A stretch of 64,000 bases of DNA from Bacilli bacterium (GTDB lineage Bacteria > Bacillota_I > Bacilli_A > RF39 > UBA660): assembly GCA_017612805.1 (NCBI GenBank), contig JAGAFD010000010.1, forward strand, positions 62,001 through 126,000, read 5' to 3'. The position numbers were made by a program, and so were the translations under genes. Under the pieces are notes generated by a model. That model searched no databases, had not been told where the DNA came from, and saw nothing but the letters and a program-made list of their open reading frames with translations. How positions within the stretch are numbered: position 1 is the first letter of the stretch; each line of letters starts with the position of its first letter. This document shows positions 9,133-17,871 of the stretch, in pieces.

Positions 9133-9164
9133 TTTTAGTATAATTAAAATGGTGGTGATAAATT

Positions 9165-10298
9165 ATGAAGTATGTATCCCTAAAGGGCGAAAAATTAGAT
9201 GTAAGTATTAATAATTATTATGAATACTTAAGCCCTAATTATGTTTTTATTCCTTATCATGCACCACGCAGCGTTAGTAAAAAGAATTTAGATAAAATTT
9301 ATAAAGAAGAATTATTACTTGAAGGAACATATAACTATTATAGTAATATTTCCGGATATATCAGGGGCTTTAAAGATTTTAATAACTATTTAAATGTTAA
9401 TGAAAAATATATTGTCATTGAAAACGATTATAAAGAGAAATATTTAAACAAGAAAAATATTAATAAAGATTATTTAAATACTAAGAAGATTGATTTAATA
9501 AATAAATTAAAAGAATATAAATCTTTTTATACAGCTAAGATACTTGATTTCTTAGAGACTCATGAAATCATTGATAATATTATTGTTATTGGTTTTGATG
9601 ATGATTTATATAACTATGCTAATCGTTATTATTTAGAAAAAGACATTACTAAAATCTTTGATGCCATCTCCCTTTTAACTAATGTATTAGATTTAAATCA
9701 AAGCTATTTATTAATTAAAGATAATAATTCTAAATTAATAAATAATATTGTTGATTTTGAAGGTAGTTATCCTAATATTAAAGTTAACTATTTACCAGAT
9801 ATCTATCCATTAAGTTGTAAAGCAATTCTTAAGAATTATACTAAAACCTATTATAAGATCAATAGTTTAGTTATCAATCTTGAAGAATTATTAATTATAT
9901 ATGACATTATTTATCGCAACAAATATCATACTGAAAAAGTAATTTCAATTACGGATTTAGTTAATAAAAAAGTATCATTTTGTTATACTAAAACCTATGT
10001 GTTAATTGCTAGTATTATTAAGGATTTTCCAGATAATGCTATTTGTTATATTAATAATCCTTTAAATAGTAATGTGATTGATATTAATACGACGGTTTTA
10101 ACTCCAGATGTTAATGCTATTATTATTGATAAAAAATTAAATTATATTGAAAATCCATGTATTAATTGTGGTAAATGTGAAGAAGTTTGCCCATTAAAGT
10201 TAAAAGATTTAACTTCTAGCCCAGAATGTATTAAATGTAATTTATGTAGCTACATGTGTCCTAGTAATATAAATCTTTTGGAGAATAAAAATGAGTAA
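9165..10298 (+). CDS. RnfC-like 4Fe-4S ferredoxin protein, divergent
   Basis: A 377-residue protein. The N-terminus (VFIPYHAPRSVSKKNLDKIYKEE) matches the part of RnfC that carries the pre-SLBB region. The C-terminus has two 4Fe-4S motifs, CINCGKCEEVCPLKL (about 332) and CIKCNLCSYMCPSNIN (about 355). In Rnf complexes RnfC takes electrons at the membrane from soluble donors. The flavin/NADH-binding middle is poorly conserved here and Asn/Ile/Tyr-rich. It overlaps the next gene, an RnfD-like membrane protein, by 8 bases, as expected from rnfCD order. Subunits G, E, A and B are not in the window. The ribosome site GGTGGTGAT precedes the ATG. Confidence 0.7.
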   Translation: MKYVSLKGEKLDVSINNYYEYLSPNYVFIPYHAPRSVSKKNLDKIYKEELLLEGTYNYYSNISGYIRGFKDFNNYLNVNEKYIVIENDYKEKYLNKKNINKDYLNTKKIDLINKLKEYKSFYTAKILDFLETHEIIDNIIVIGFDDDLYNYANRYYLEKDITKIFDAISLLTNVLDLNQSYLLIKDNNSKLINNIVDFEGSYPNIKVNYLPDIYPLSCKAILKNYTKTYYKINSLVINLEELLIIYDIIYRNKYHTEKVISITDLVNKKVSFCYTKTYVLIASIIKDFPDNAICYINNPLNSNVIDINTTVLTPDVNAIIIDKKLNYIENPCINCGKCEEVCPLKLKDLTSSPECIKCNLCSYMCPSNINLLENKNE

Positions 10299-11172
10299 GA
10301 TATTTGCAAAGAGTAAGCTTAAATATGATTCTTATTTATTAATATGTATTTATACCTTAATTCCTTTAATAATATTTGGCTTTTATAAAAACGGCATTAA
10401 TTTATATTTTAAGGGTTTAGTATCATTAATATATATTATTAAACCACTATTATTTCCAGCTATTAGTTTAGTAGTAGGAATTGGGTATTTATTAATTTTT
10501 AAAGATAAGGATCACAATAAAGCATTAATTTATTATAATTTATTAATAAGTCTATGTATTAGTATTAATACTAATATTTGGTTATACCTTGGTTTAATAG
10601 TATTATTAGATTTAATTTATATATTATTTTTAAAGAAACTTAGTATTAACTTTGTAGCTTTAAGTATTCTTATTATTGGGTTAGTATCATACTTAATTAA
10701 AGATTATAGTTTCTATAATCATTATGAAATAATTAATAATCATTCATATGGTATTATTGATTTCTTAATTGGTCGTAGTATTGGGGGAGTAGCTACTACT
10801 AATATTATCTTGTTATTAATAAATGTATTAATCTTATCTTTTTTACCATATTATAAAAAAGATATTGCAATAATGGGTTTAATAATTTATTTTGTATGTT
10901 CGTTATGGGGTTTTGTAATTGGATATAATTTAAACGAAATTATCAATTTACTATGTTCTTATTCAGTAGTATTTGCCATTATTTATATTGCACCAATTAA
11001 TAATTATAGTCCCAAAAAAGAACGTAACCGATATTTATATATTGCCATTATTTGCGTATTAGCTTTTATCCTAGTATATTTTTTCAATAACGTATTTGCG
11101 GCTTATATTAGTATATTGGGTGTCAATATTTTAAGCATTTTACAAAAATTATTCTTAAAAAAAAGGAAATAA
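10291..11172 (+). CDS. RnfD/NqrB-like polytopic membrane protein, divergent
   Basis: A 293-residue protein with eight to ten hydrophobic segments. The stretch DFLIGRSIGGVATTNIILLL (about 158-177) resembles the RnfD region GNIPGSIGETSALALLIGG, and the position right after an RnfC-like gene supports the call. In RnfD a Thr binds FMN covalently; Thr residues occur in VATTN, but whether one is flavinylated is unknown. The last codons contain AAAAGGAAAT, which also forms the -35-like element of the promoter for the next gene. It could instead be an unrelated membrane protein; confidence is moderate. Confidence 0.55.
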   Translation: MSKIFAKSKLKYDSYLLICIYTLIPLIIFGFYKNGINLYFKGLVSLIYIIKPLLFPAISLVVGIGYLLIFKDKDHNKALIYYNLLISLCISINTNIWLYLGLIVLLDLIYILFLKKLSINFVALSILIIGLVSYLIKDYSFYNHYEIINNHSYGIIDFLIGRSIGGVATTNIILLLINVLILSFLPYYKKDIAIMGLIIYFVCSLWGFVIGYNLNEIINLLCSYSVVFAIIYIAPINNYSPKKERNRYLYIAIICVLAFILVYFFNNVFAAYISILGVNILSILQKLFLKKRK

Positions 11173-11191
11173 CGAAAAAAACGATAATATA
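11164..11191 (+). promoter_or_regulatory. Sigma-H-like promoter copy 1
   Basis: AGGAAAT (11164-11170), exactly 11 bases, then CGATAATATA (11182-11191), followed by ATAGTGAGAGCCATAAAT. Spacing is identical to copies at 12433 and 25978. The -35-like element overlaps the stop of the upstream gene. Confidence 0.6.
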
Positions 11192-11222
11192 ATAGTGAGA
11201 GCCATAAATAGAATGGATAATC

Positions 11223-12404
11223 ATGAAAAAAATATTATTGTTTTTTATTGCGTTAATTTGTACAACTGATGTTTGTTATGCGACCGTTAGTGCTTCTTTA
11301 TACGTTCATGCTCCGGGATATGTTTGTAATAATACCATTGCTAGTACCAAAATATGGACTAATGAATTTAGTGTTGAAAATTTAGCTAATCACAAAACTG
11401 ATTATTTTAATCGCTCATTTAGTTATGCTAATGGTTCTCTTAAAAGTGGTAGTTTTCGTATTTATGAAACTAATCCGGAAAGTCTTGGTTATTATAAAAG
11501 TATTCCATTTGATTATACTTTTGAATTAACCGAAGAATGCCCAAGCGTAAGTATTGATATTACCAAGAAGTTAGTTGAATTTAATATTGAAGTTACGATA
11601 AAAGATCATGTTACTTCAAAATTAGATATCTATGATTATGAGGGTAAAAGAATCTTTTATGAAAAAGAATATCAAGGTACTTACACGTTTACGGGAATTT
11701 ATGGTTACTATACGATTCAAACTGACTATGGAAATATTGCTGTTAGGCCTTCTTTAGATAGCGATGATAACATAATTTTTTTTGAAGATGATTATTATCG
11801 TATCAGTTATCAAAAAATAAAAATAGCTGAACCTTATCAACCAGAAGTATCTATAGCAAAAATCTGTTATAACGAGCTTCAGGAAAAGATTAGGGTTGAT
11901 GTTTCCTATATTGAAGAAGAAAAGAGTGATGATTTTGCGAATCGTATTGAGACAAATAGCGAGGATGATAATTCGCTATGCAGTAGCATTCCTATAGTAG
12001 AAGAAGCGATTGAAGAAACTATTGAAGAATCTAAAGAAGAAATCATTAATGAACCAATAATTGAAGATAATACAATAAGTGAAGAAATAGCTTTTGAAGA
12101 TAATGAGATTAAAACCGACTTAACAATAAATGAGATTACTAATGAAGATATCAAATCAATAATTTTAACGCCAATAACCTCAAAAAATACTCCAAAATCT
12201 TTGCATAAAAATCTTTTTAGTTCTATTTCGGATATTGTTGAAGAAGAATCCGAAAGTAATCTTATTATTGAGTATAATAAACCAATCAAGAATGAAAAAA
12301 TATCTTATCAAAAAGCAAGTAATACTCCTTTATTTATTATCTTATTTGTAACCATAATTCCATTATTTATTACAAAAATTGTTAAAAGAGTGCGAAAAAG
12401 TTAA
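11223..12404 (+). CDS. Secreted acidic protein with C-terminal membrane anchor, unknown function
   Basis: Not recognised. Residues 1-20 are a signal peptide (MKKILLFFIALICTTDVCYA). About 21-235 is a folded, Tyr/Asp-rich region with several Cys. About 240-300 is a low-complexity stretch dense in Glu and Ile (EEAIEETIEESKEEIINEP). Residues 370-388 are a TM helix followed by KRVRKS, a sorting-type positive tail without an LPXTG motif. It is therefore probably an extracellular domain on an acidic stalk anchored in the membrane. It stands alone between a sigma-H-like promoter and a strong terminator, so it is probably controlled with the other operons carrying that promoter. Confidence 0.7.
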   Translation: MKKILLFFIALICTTDVCYATVSASLYVHAPGYVCNNTIASTKIWTNEFSVENLANHKTDYFNRSFSYANGSLKSGSFRIYETNPESLGYYKSIPFDYTFELTEECPSVSIDITKKLVEFNIEVTIKDHVTSKLDIYDYEGKRIFYEKEYQGTYTFTGIYGYYTIQTDYGNIAVRPSLDSDDNIIFFEDDYYRISYQKIKIAEPYQPEVSIAKICYNELQEKIRVDVSYIEEEKSDDFANRIETNSEDDNSLCSSIPIVEEAIEETIEESKEEIINEPIIEDNTISEEIAFEDNEIKTDLTINEITNEDIKSIILTPITSKNTPKSLHKNLFSSISDIVEEESESNLIIEYNKPIKNEKISYQKASNTPLFIILFVTIIPLFITKIVKRVRKS

Positions 12405-12421
12405 TTTTTTGCACTTTTTTT
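12388..12421 (+). terminator. Terminator after the secreted protein gene
   Basis: GTGCGAAAAA (12390-12399) pairs with TTTTTTGCAC and is followed by seven T. The stem includes the end of the coding sequence. Confidence 0.8.
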
Positions 12422-12432
12422 CATAAAAAAAA

Positions 12433-12460
12433 AGGAAATTAACCTTTAACCGATAATATA
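12433..12460 (+). promoter_or_regulatory. Sigma-H-like promoter copy 2, before dnaG-rpoD
   Basis: AGGAAAT (12433-12439), 11 bases, CGATAATATA (12451-12460), then TATTAGTGGAGGG. In B. subtilis the homologous operon also has a sigma-H promoter (established knowledge), which supports the reading. Confidence 0.65.
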
Positions 12461-12480
12461 TATTAGTGGAGGGTAAAAAT

Positions 12481-14220
12481 ATGGCATTTATTAGCGAATC
12501 AGAGTTAAATGATATCAAAAATAGTATCAATATTGTTGAAGTTATAAATAAATATATCCCTCTAACGGAAAAGGGTAAAAATTACTTTGGCGTATGTCCT
12601 TTTCATGATGATCATTCGCCAAGCATGAGCGTTAGTAAGGATAAACAAATTTATAAATGCTTCTCATGTGGCGCATCTGGTAATGTTTTTACGTTTTTAC
12701 AAAATTATAATAATATCACTTTTCAAGAAGCCGTTATGATGGCTGCCGATTATGCTGGTATTAAAATTAATAACACGTTTAAAAAAGAACCTTCTAAATT
12801 TAGTAAGGAACATGAATTAATGAATTTAAGTAATATGTATTATGAAAATTTAATTAATTCATCATTTGGGATTTCGGCTGTTAATTATTTAAAAGAACGT
12901 GGCTTTTCTAAAGATGTTATTAAAGAGTTTAATATTGGTGTATCACCTGATACTAATGATGGTTTAATAAAATTAATCAATAGTAAAAAATTAGATTTAA
13001 ATATGGCTTTAAATATTGGTTTAATTAATAAAGGTGATTATGGTTATTATGATGTTTTTACTAAAAGAATCATGATTCCAATTAAAGATGAATTTGGTCA
13101 AACAATCGGTTATAGTGCACGTATTTATAATACTGATAGCCAAAATCGATATATGAATTCAAAAGAAAATTATTTATTCAAAAAAGGAAATATCTTATTT
13201 AATTATGATAAAGCTAAACAAGATATTAAAAAAAGTAAGGAAATAATTATCGTTGAAGGTAACTTAGATGCGATTAGATTATATGATGCTGGTATTAAAA
13301 ATGTTATTGCTCTTATGGGTACTGCTTTAACGGATTATCAAATTAATCTATTAAAAAAATTAAAATGCAAAGTTATTTTAATGCTTGATAATGATGATGC
13401 TGGGTTAAACGCTACCTATAATATTGGTAAAACATTATTTAATGAAAACTTTAATGTTGGGGTAGTAAGATTAAGTGATTATAAAGATCCGGATTTATAT
13501 TTATTAAATAACGGTATTGAAAAACTTAATAATTTAATAACTAATAATATAAATTTTATTGATTTTGAAATGTATTATTTAAAGAAAGACTTAAATTTAA
13601 ATAAAACTGAAGAATTAAGAGATTATATTAAAAAGGTTATTACCAGTTTAAAAAATAGTAATGATGAATTATTAATTGATTTAACTTTAACTAAAATCAG
13701 TGAAGATTATCATGTTGATAAAGAACTATTGAAAAACGAATTTGAAGCTATCAAGAATAAATCAAAGAATGAGGGAAAAATTGTTCAAGAACCAATCAAA
13801 TTTAATAAAACTAAATATGATAATTTAGTCATTAATATACTATATTATATGATGAATGATTATAAATATGTTAAAGGTTTTAAAAATAAACTAGGTTATA
13901 TTAAGACTAAAGTTTATCGTGATATTAGTAATGATATTATTTCATATGCGGATTTAAATAAACAAATAAATTTAAGTGATTTTATTACTTATATAAATTT
14001 AAATAATTATAATGTTGAAGAAATTAATAACATTATTAATGCTTGTAAATATGAAGAGTTTAGTGATGAATTTTTTGATAGTTGTATCAAAAATATTAAT
14101 AAAGAAACTATTAATGAAGAGATTAAAGAATTAAAAGTTAAGTTAAAAAATGAACTTGATGAGAATAAAAAAATGGAGATATTAGAAAAGATCACAGATT
14201 TAAAAAAAGGGAGTGTTTAA
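12481..14220 (+). CDS. dnaG: DNA primase
   Basis: Synthesises RNA primers for replication. The zinc-binding domain has C39-H42-C60-C63 (VCPFHDDHSP ... KCFSCGASGNVF). The TOPRIM core has IIVEGNLDAIRLYDAG (about 256) and the metal-binding LDNDDAG (about 302). A divergent C-terminal DnaB-interaction region follows. Length is 579 residues, normal for the family. The ATG at 12481 follows GGAGGG by 7 bases; an in-frame GTG further up lies inside that ribosome site and is rejected. It is followed 3 bases later by rpoD, the classical macromolecular synthesis operon pairing. Confidence 0.97.
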   Translation: MAFISESELNDIKNSINIVEVINKYIPLTEKGKNYFGVCPFHDDHSPSMSVSKDKQIYKCFSCGASGNVFTFLQNYNNITFQEAVMMAADYAGIKINNTFKKEPSKFSKEHELMNLSNMYYENLINSSFGISAVNYLKERGFSKDVIKEFNIGVSPDTNDGLIKLINSKKLDLNMALNIGLINKGDYGYYDVFTKRIMIPIKDEFGQTIGYSARIYNTDSQNRYMNSKENYLFKKGNILFNYDKAKQDIKKSKEIIIVEGNLDAIRLYDAGIKNVIALMGTALTDYQINLLKKLKCKVILMLDNDDAGLNATYNIGKTLFNENFNVGVVRLSDYKDPDLYLLNNGIEKLNNLITNNINFIDFEMYYLKKDLNLNKTEELRDYIKKVITSLKNSNDELLIDLTLTKISEDYHVDKELLKNEFEAIKNKSKNEGKIVQEPIKFNKTKYDNLVINILYYMMNDYKYVKGFKNKLGYIKTKVYRDISNDIISYADLNKQINLSDFITYINLNNYNVEEINNIINACKYEEFSDEFFDSCIKNINKETINEEIKELKVKLKNELDENKKMEILEKITDLKKGSV

Positions 14221-14223
14221 AAG

Positions 14224-15312
14224 ATGATCGAAATTAAAACATTAGAAGAAAGAAAACAAGAGTTAATTAATAAAGGTAAAGAAAAAGGTTTTGTAACTTT
14301 TGAAGAATTAGCAGAAAGCTTAAAAGGATTAGAAGTAGATACTGATTCATTAGATGAATTATATAATGATTTAGTCCAAAATAATATTGAAGTAGTTAGT
14401 GAAGAAACCGATGCTGAAGGTGGCAATATTAAAGATGATGAACCAATTATCTTAGATGACAATGAAATTACTAAAGACATTAATATTAATGATCCGGTAC
14501 GTATGTATTTAAAAGAAATTGGTCGTATTAACTTACTTTCTACAGAAGAAGAATTAGAGTTATCTAAACGTGTTGCTGATGGTGATGAAGCTGCTAAAAA
14601 TATTTTAGCTGAATCCAACTTACGTTTAGTTGTATCAATTGCTAAAAGATATGTTGGTCGTGGTCTTTTATTCCTAGACTTAATTCAAGAAGGTAATATT
14701 GGTTTAATGAAAGCTGTTGAAAAATTCGATTACGATAAAGGTTATAAATTTTCAACTTATGCAACTTGGTGGATTAGACAAGCTATTACACGTGCTTTAG
14801 CTGACCAAGCAAGAACAATTCGTGTTCCAGTTCATATGGTTGAAACTATTAATAAAATGGCGCGTATTCAACGTCAATTAACCCTTGAATTAAATCGTGA
14901 ACCATCTGAAGAAGAAATTGCTAAGAAGATGGGTATTTCGGTTGAAAAGGTTAGAGAAGTAGTTAAAATTAGTCAAGATCCAGTATCATTAGAAACACCA
15001 ATTGGTGAAGAAGATGATTCACATTTAGGTGATTTCGTAACTGATAAATCTAATTTAACTCCAGAAGAATATGCAACTAATGAAATTTTAAAAGAAGAAA
15101 TTAAGAGTGTACTATTAACATTACAAGAAAGGGAACAAGAAGTTTTAGAGTTACGTTTTGGACTTGTTGATGGAACATGCCATACACTTGAAGAAGTTGG
15201 TAAAAGATTTAATGTAACTCGTGAACGTATTAGACAAATAGAAGCTAAAGCCTTACGTAAACTTCGTCATCCATCACGTGCTAAACGTTTAAAAGATTTC
15301 TTAATAGATTAA
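14224..15312 (+). CDS. rpoD: Primary sigma factor (sigma-70/SigA)
   Basis: The housekeeping sigma factor, directing RNA polymerase to TTGACA/TATAAT promoters. An acidic region 1.1-type segment covers about 1-80, then region 1.2 ([17 protein letters not shown], about 93). Regions 2.1-2.4 include [18 protein letters not shown] and [16 protein letters not shown]. Region 3 begins HMVETINKM. Region 4.2 is [23 protein letters not shown] (about 320-342). At 362 residues it is a typical Firmicutes SigA. It is cotranscribed with dnaG and with trmK, which starts one base after its stop. A much more divergent second sigma-70 protein is encoded at 40964. Confidence 0.97.
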   Translation: MIEIKTLEERKQELINKGKEKGFVTFEELAESLKGLEVDTDSLDELYNDLVQNNIEVVSEETDAEGGNIKDDEPIILDDNEITKDININDPVRMYLKEIGRINLLSTEEELELSKRVADGDEAAKNILAESNLRLVVSIAKRYVGRGLLFLDLIQEGNIGLMKAVEKFDYDKGYKFSTYATWWIRQAITRALADQARTIRVPVHMVETINKMARIQRQLTLELNREPSEEEIAKKMGISVEKVREVVKISQDPVSLETPIGEEDDSHLGDFVTDKSNLTPEEYATNEILKEEIKSVLLTLQEREQEVLELRFGLVDGTCHTLEEVGKRFNVTRERIRQIEAKALRKLRHPSRAKRLKDFLID

Positions 15313-15313
15313 T

Positions 15314-15982
15314 ATGAATAGTAATCGTTTATTACAAATTTCCTTATTTGTTGATCATAATGATTCGGTTATTGATATTGGCTGTGATCATGCTCTTTTA
15401 GATATTTATTTAATTGAAAATAAACTATGTAAGAAAGCTTTAGCAACGGATATTTCAGAAAATGCCCTAGAACAAGGAATTAATAATATTAAAAAACATG
15501 ATCTTGAATCATATATTCCAACTGTTTTATCCGATGGTTTAAAGAATATTGAAGTTAGCGATTATAATACTTTAGTATTAAGTGGAATGGGTGCTCATAC
15601 AATAATTGAAATTTTATCTAACAAGCATAAATTAACCAATATCCAAAAAATCCTTATTTCTAGTAATAATGATTATCCTTTAGTTCGTCATGAATTAAAT
15701 CGTATCGGTTATTATTTAGAAGATGAAAAAGTTGTTGAAGATAAAAATCATTTTTATCCAATAATGAAGTTTGTTAAAAAGAAAAAGAAAAATAAAATTA
15801 ATGAAATTAGATATGGTTTATTAAAGATTAGTAACATTCCATATTATGAATATCTAATTCGTAACAATCGTTTATTAATTAAACAAATTAAACATGCTTT
15901 TTTTAAAAAAATGTGTCTTTATTTAGATAATCATTATTATCAAAAATATCTTAAAAAAATTACTGGAAGAAAGTTAAAGTAG
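15314..15982 (+). CDS. trmK: tRNA (adenine22-N1)-methyltransferase TrmK
   Basis: Methylates A22 in tRNA using SAM. The Rossmann motif VIDIGCDHALLDIYL (about 19-33), DISENALEQGINNIKK and LVLSGMGAHTIIEIL fit the TrmK/YqfN family, and B. subtilis also has this gene just after sigA. At 222 residues it is normal. The start lies 1 base past the rpoD stop. The 3' end overlaps the convergent small gene by about 20 bases, and a bidirectional hairpin covers the junction. Confidence 0.92.
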   Translation: MNSNRLLQISLFVDHNDSVIDIGCDHALLDIYLIENKLCKKALATDISENALEQGINNIKKHDLESYIPTVLSDGLKNIEVSDYNTLVLSGMGAHTIIEILSNKHKLTNIQKILISSNNDYPLVRHELNRIGYYLEDEKVVEDKNHFYPIMKFVKKKKKNKINEIRYGLLKISNIPYYEYLIRNNRLLIKQIKHAFFKKMCLYLDNHYYQKYLKKITGRKLK

Positions 15983-16172
15983 AAGCTTTACTTTCTTCTT
16001 TTTTTGTCTTTACAATTTCTTTCTTATCAATCTTTTTATTCGGTTTAAAATTACTTGCCAGATTAATAATTTTAATTAAATCATTTTTATAAGTGCTTAC
16101 TAAAGGTAATATTTTTTTGGTTAAATCTAAAGTTTTTGATATGCCATTTAGAATACTTAAAGCATTATTCAC
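15960..16172 (-). CDS. Small protein, YqfQ-like
   Basis: A protein of about 70 residues. Its N-terminal half (ALSILNGISKTLDLTKKILPLVSTYKND, shown only in part) resembles the core of Bacillus YqfQ, whose gene is also near sigA-trmK. The rest is Lys-rich (KPNKKIDKKEIVKTKKEE). The function of YqfQ is unknown. The start is set at GTG 16172 because GGTGAT lies 4 bases before it, the same arrangement as the GTG start at 26073; a GTG nine bases upstream is part of that ribosome site. It is convergent with trmK. Confidence 0.55.
   Translation of the reverse strand: MNNALSILNGISKTLDLTKKILPLVSTYKNDLIKIINLASNFKPNKKIDKKEIVKTKKEESKASTLTFFQ
15967..16006. terminator. Hairpin terminator between trmK and the convergent gene
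   Basis: AAGAAAGTTAAAG pairs with GCTTTACTTTCTT and is followed by a T-rich run on the + strand. The stem contains the end of both coding regions. Confidence 0.8.
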
Positions 16173-16271
16173 TCTTATCACCTTGTTATATTATATGCAT
16201 TAACTTAGTGATTGTATCTAAAAAAAATATATGATATAATTTTTAAGAGAATAAGATGGAGGCGAGTAGAA

Positions 16272-17855
16272 TTGAATCAAGCAAAGAACAATAATAAAAC
16301 TGCGCCTAAAAATAAGCCACATCAAAATGCTAAAATCAATTATGAATTATTTTTACTGCCAATATCTTTTGTTTATACGATTATTTATGATTTTTTCTTT
16401 GGACTTCGTTTTATCTTTGTTGATTTATTAGGAACTTTATATAATGTCGTTGCTACCAAAGTTGATAAGATATATCGTAAAGGTAAAGCATCAACTGGTA
16501 AAGGTAATGAAGAGCAAAGTTTCTTAATGCAAAAATGGAATAATTTACCATTTAATAAACGTAAGAACCAAGAACTTGAACGTGTTAAAGCTTATTTTGA
16601 AAACACTTTAATTAATGAACAACGTTTAGATCATCCAGCAACCTTCCGTTTCAAAGCGCGTAATCCAAAAGGAAGAATGGAAACTGGTACCATTATTTCA
16701 ACCTCTAAACAAGATGTTAATGCCTTCTTAGTTAATGAAGGATATGACGTTTACGAAATTGAAACTTCGAAACAAATTGAATTCTTTTATGGTAGTTCTT
16801 CAATTTTTGCAACTCGTATTACTAGTAAAGACTTACAATTCTGGTTAACCCAATTAAGTACTTATTTAAGAGCTGGTATTACCCTTGTTGATGGCGTTCG
16901 TATTTTATCTAATCAATTAGGAAAGAATAAAGGTAAAAAACGTATCTTTGATTCAATTACATATGAATTAGTATTAGGATCATCATTTAGTGATGCCTTG
17001 GAAAAATTAGGTGATACTTTCCCAGCTTTAGTTATTAATATGGTTAAAGCAGCGGAGGCAACCGGTGAACTTGCCGAAACCTTAGAAGATTTAGCTGATT
17101 ATTATACGGAAATTGATAAAACTAAAAAAGCAATGATTTCGGCTGCAGCTTATCCAGCTGTAATTACTACCTTTGCGTTAGGCGTAGTAGTATTTATTAT
17201 GGTTTATGTCGTACCAAAGTTTGTTGGTATTTATGATTCGGTAAATGTTAAATTAAATGGTTTAACGAAAGCAATTGTAACTGCAAGTAATTTCTTAAAA
17301 AGTTATTATATGGTTTTATTATTAATATTAGCGGCAACTATTATTGCTATCTTCTTTATGTATCGTAGCGTTAAAGAATTTAGACGTGCAGCGCAAGTAA
17401 TTTTAATGCATATTCCAGTTATTAAAGACATTATTATCTTTAATGAATTAACTATCTTTACTAAAACTTTTGCTTCATTATTAAAGAATAACGTATTTAT
17501 TACTGATTCGATTGATATCTTATCCAAAATTACGAAAAACGAAATCTTTAAAGAAATTATGTATAATACGATTACGAACATTGCGCAAGGTAATAAAATT
17601 AGTGAAGCCTTTAAAGATCACTGGGCCATTCCTGAAATTGCTTATTTCATGATTGTTACTGGTGAATCTACTGGTGAACTTGCTACCATGATGCAAAAGG
17701 TTAGTGAGTATTATCAAGAAATGCATCGTAATATTGTTGGAAATATTAAATCATTTATTGAACCAATCATGATTACATCACTTGCTATTATTGTTGGTGT
17801 TATCATTATGGCTGTAATTATTCCAATGTTTGATTTATATAGTAATATTAGTTAG
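16272..17855 (+). CDS. pilC: Type IV pilus/competence inner-membrane platform protein PilC (T2SF family)
   Basis: The membrane platform that couples the assembly ATPase to pilin insertion. There are two T2SF domains. The first begins LQFWLTQLSTYLRAGITLVDGVRIL and contains VKAAEATGELAETL; the second begins IFNELTIFTKTFASLLKNNV and contains IVTGESTGELATMM. TM segments lie at about 285-310, 340-360 and 505-525. Ahead of them is a typical PilC N-terminal domain (FRFKARNPKGRMETGTI) and an extra ~120 residues with a hydrophobic segment (NYELFLLPISFVYTIIYDFF), longer than standard 400-residue PilC. I chose TTG 16272, since GGAGG precedes it and the upstream ATG lies before the TATAAT box. The prepilin peptidase gene follows. 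Confidence 0.9.
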   Translation: MNQAKNNNKTAPKNKPHQNAKINYELFLLPISFVYTIIYDFFFGLRFIFVDLLGTLYNVVATKVDKIYRKGKASTGKGNEEQSFLMQKWNNLPFNKRKNQELERVKAYFENTLINEQRLDHPATFRFKARNPKGRMETGTIISTSKQDVNAFLVNEGYDVYEIETSKQIEFFYGSSSIFATRITSKDLQFWLTQLSTYLRAGITLVDGVRILSNQLGKNKGKKRIFDSITYELVLGSSFSDALEKLGDTFPALVINMVKAAEATGELAETLEDLADYYTEIDKTKKAMISAAAYPAVITTFALGVVVFIMVYVVPKFVGIYDSVNVKLNGLTKAIVTASNFLKSYYMVLLLILAATIIAIFFMYRSVKEFRRAAQVILMHIPVIKDIIIFNELTIFTKTFASLLKNNVFITDSIDILSKITKNEIFKEIMYNTITNIAQGNKISEAFKDHWAIPEIAYFMIVTGESTGELATMMQKVSEYYQEMHRNIVGNIKSFIEPIMITSLAIIVGVIIMAVIIPMFDLYSNIS

Positions 17856-17871
17856 TTTAGGGGGATTTAAA

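Noticed and set aside
11906-12289. Open frame of 127 codons on the - strand, very rich in Ser and Ile
   Set aside because: It is the complement of the Glu/Ile-rich stalk of the gene at 11223; no ribosome site, and composition is explained by the opposite strand.
14217-14618. - strand frame of 133 codons, Ser-rich
   Set aside because: Antisense to the acidic N-terminus of rpoD; no promoter or ribosome site.
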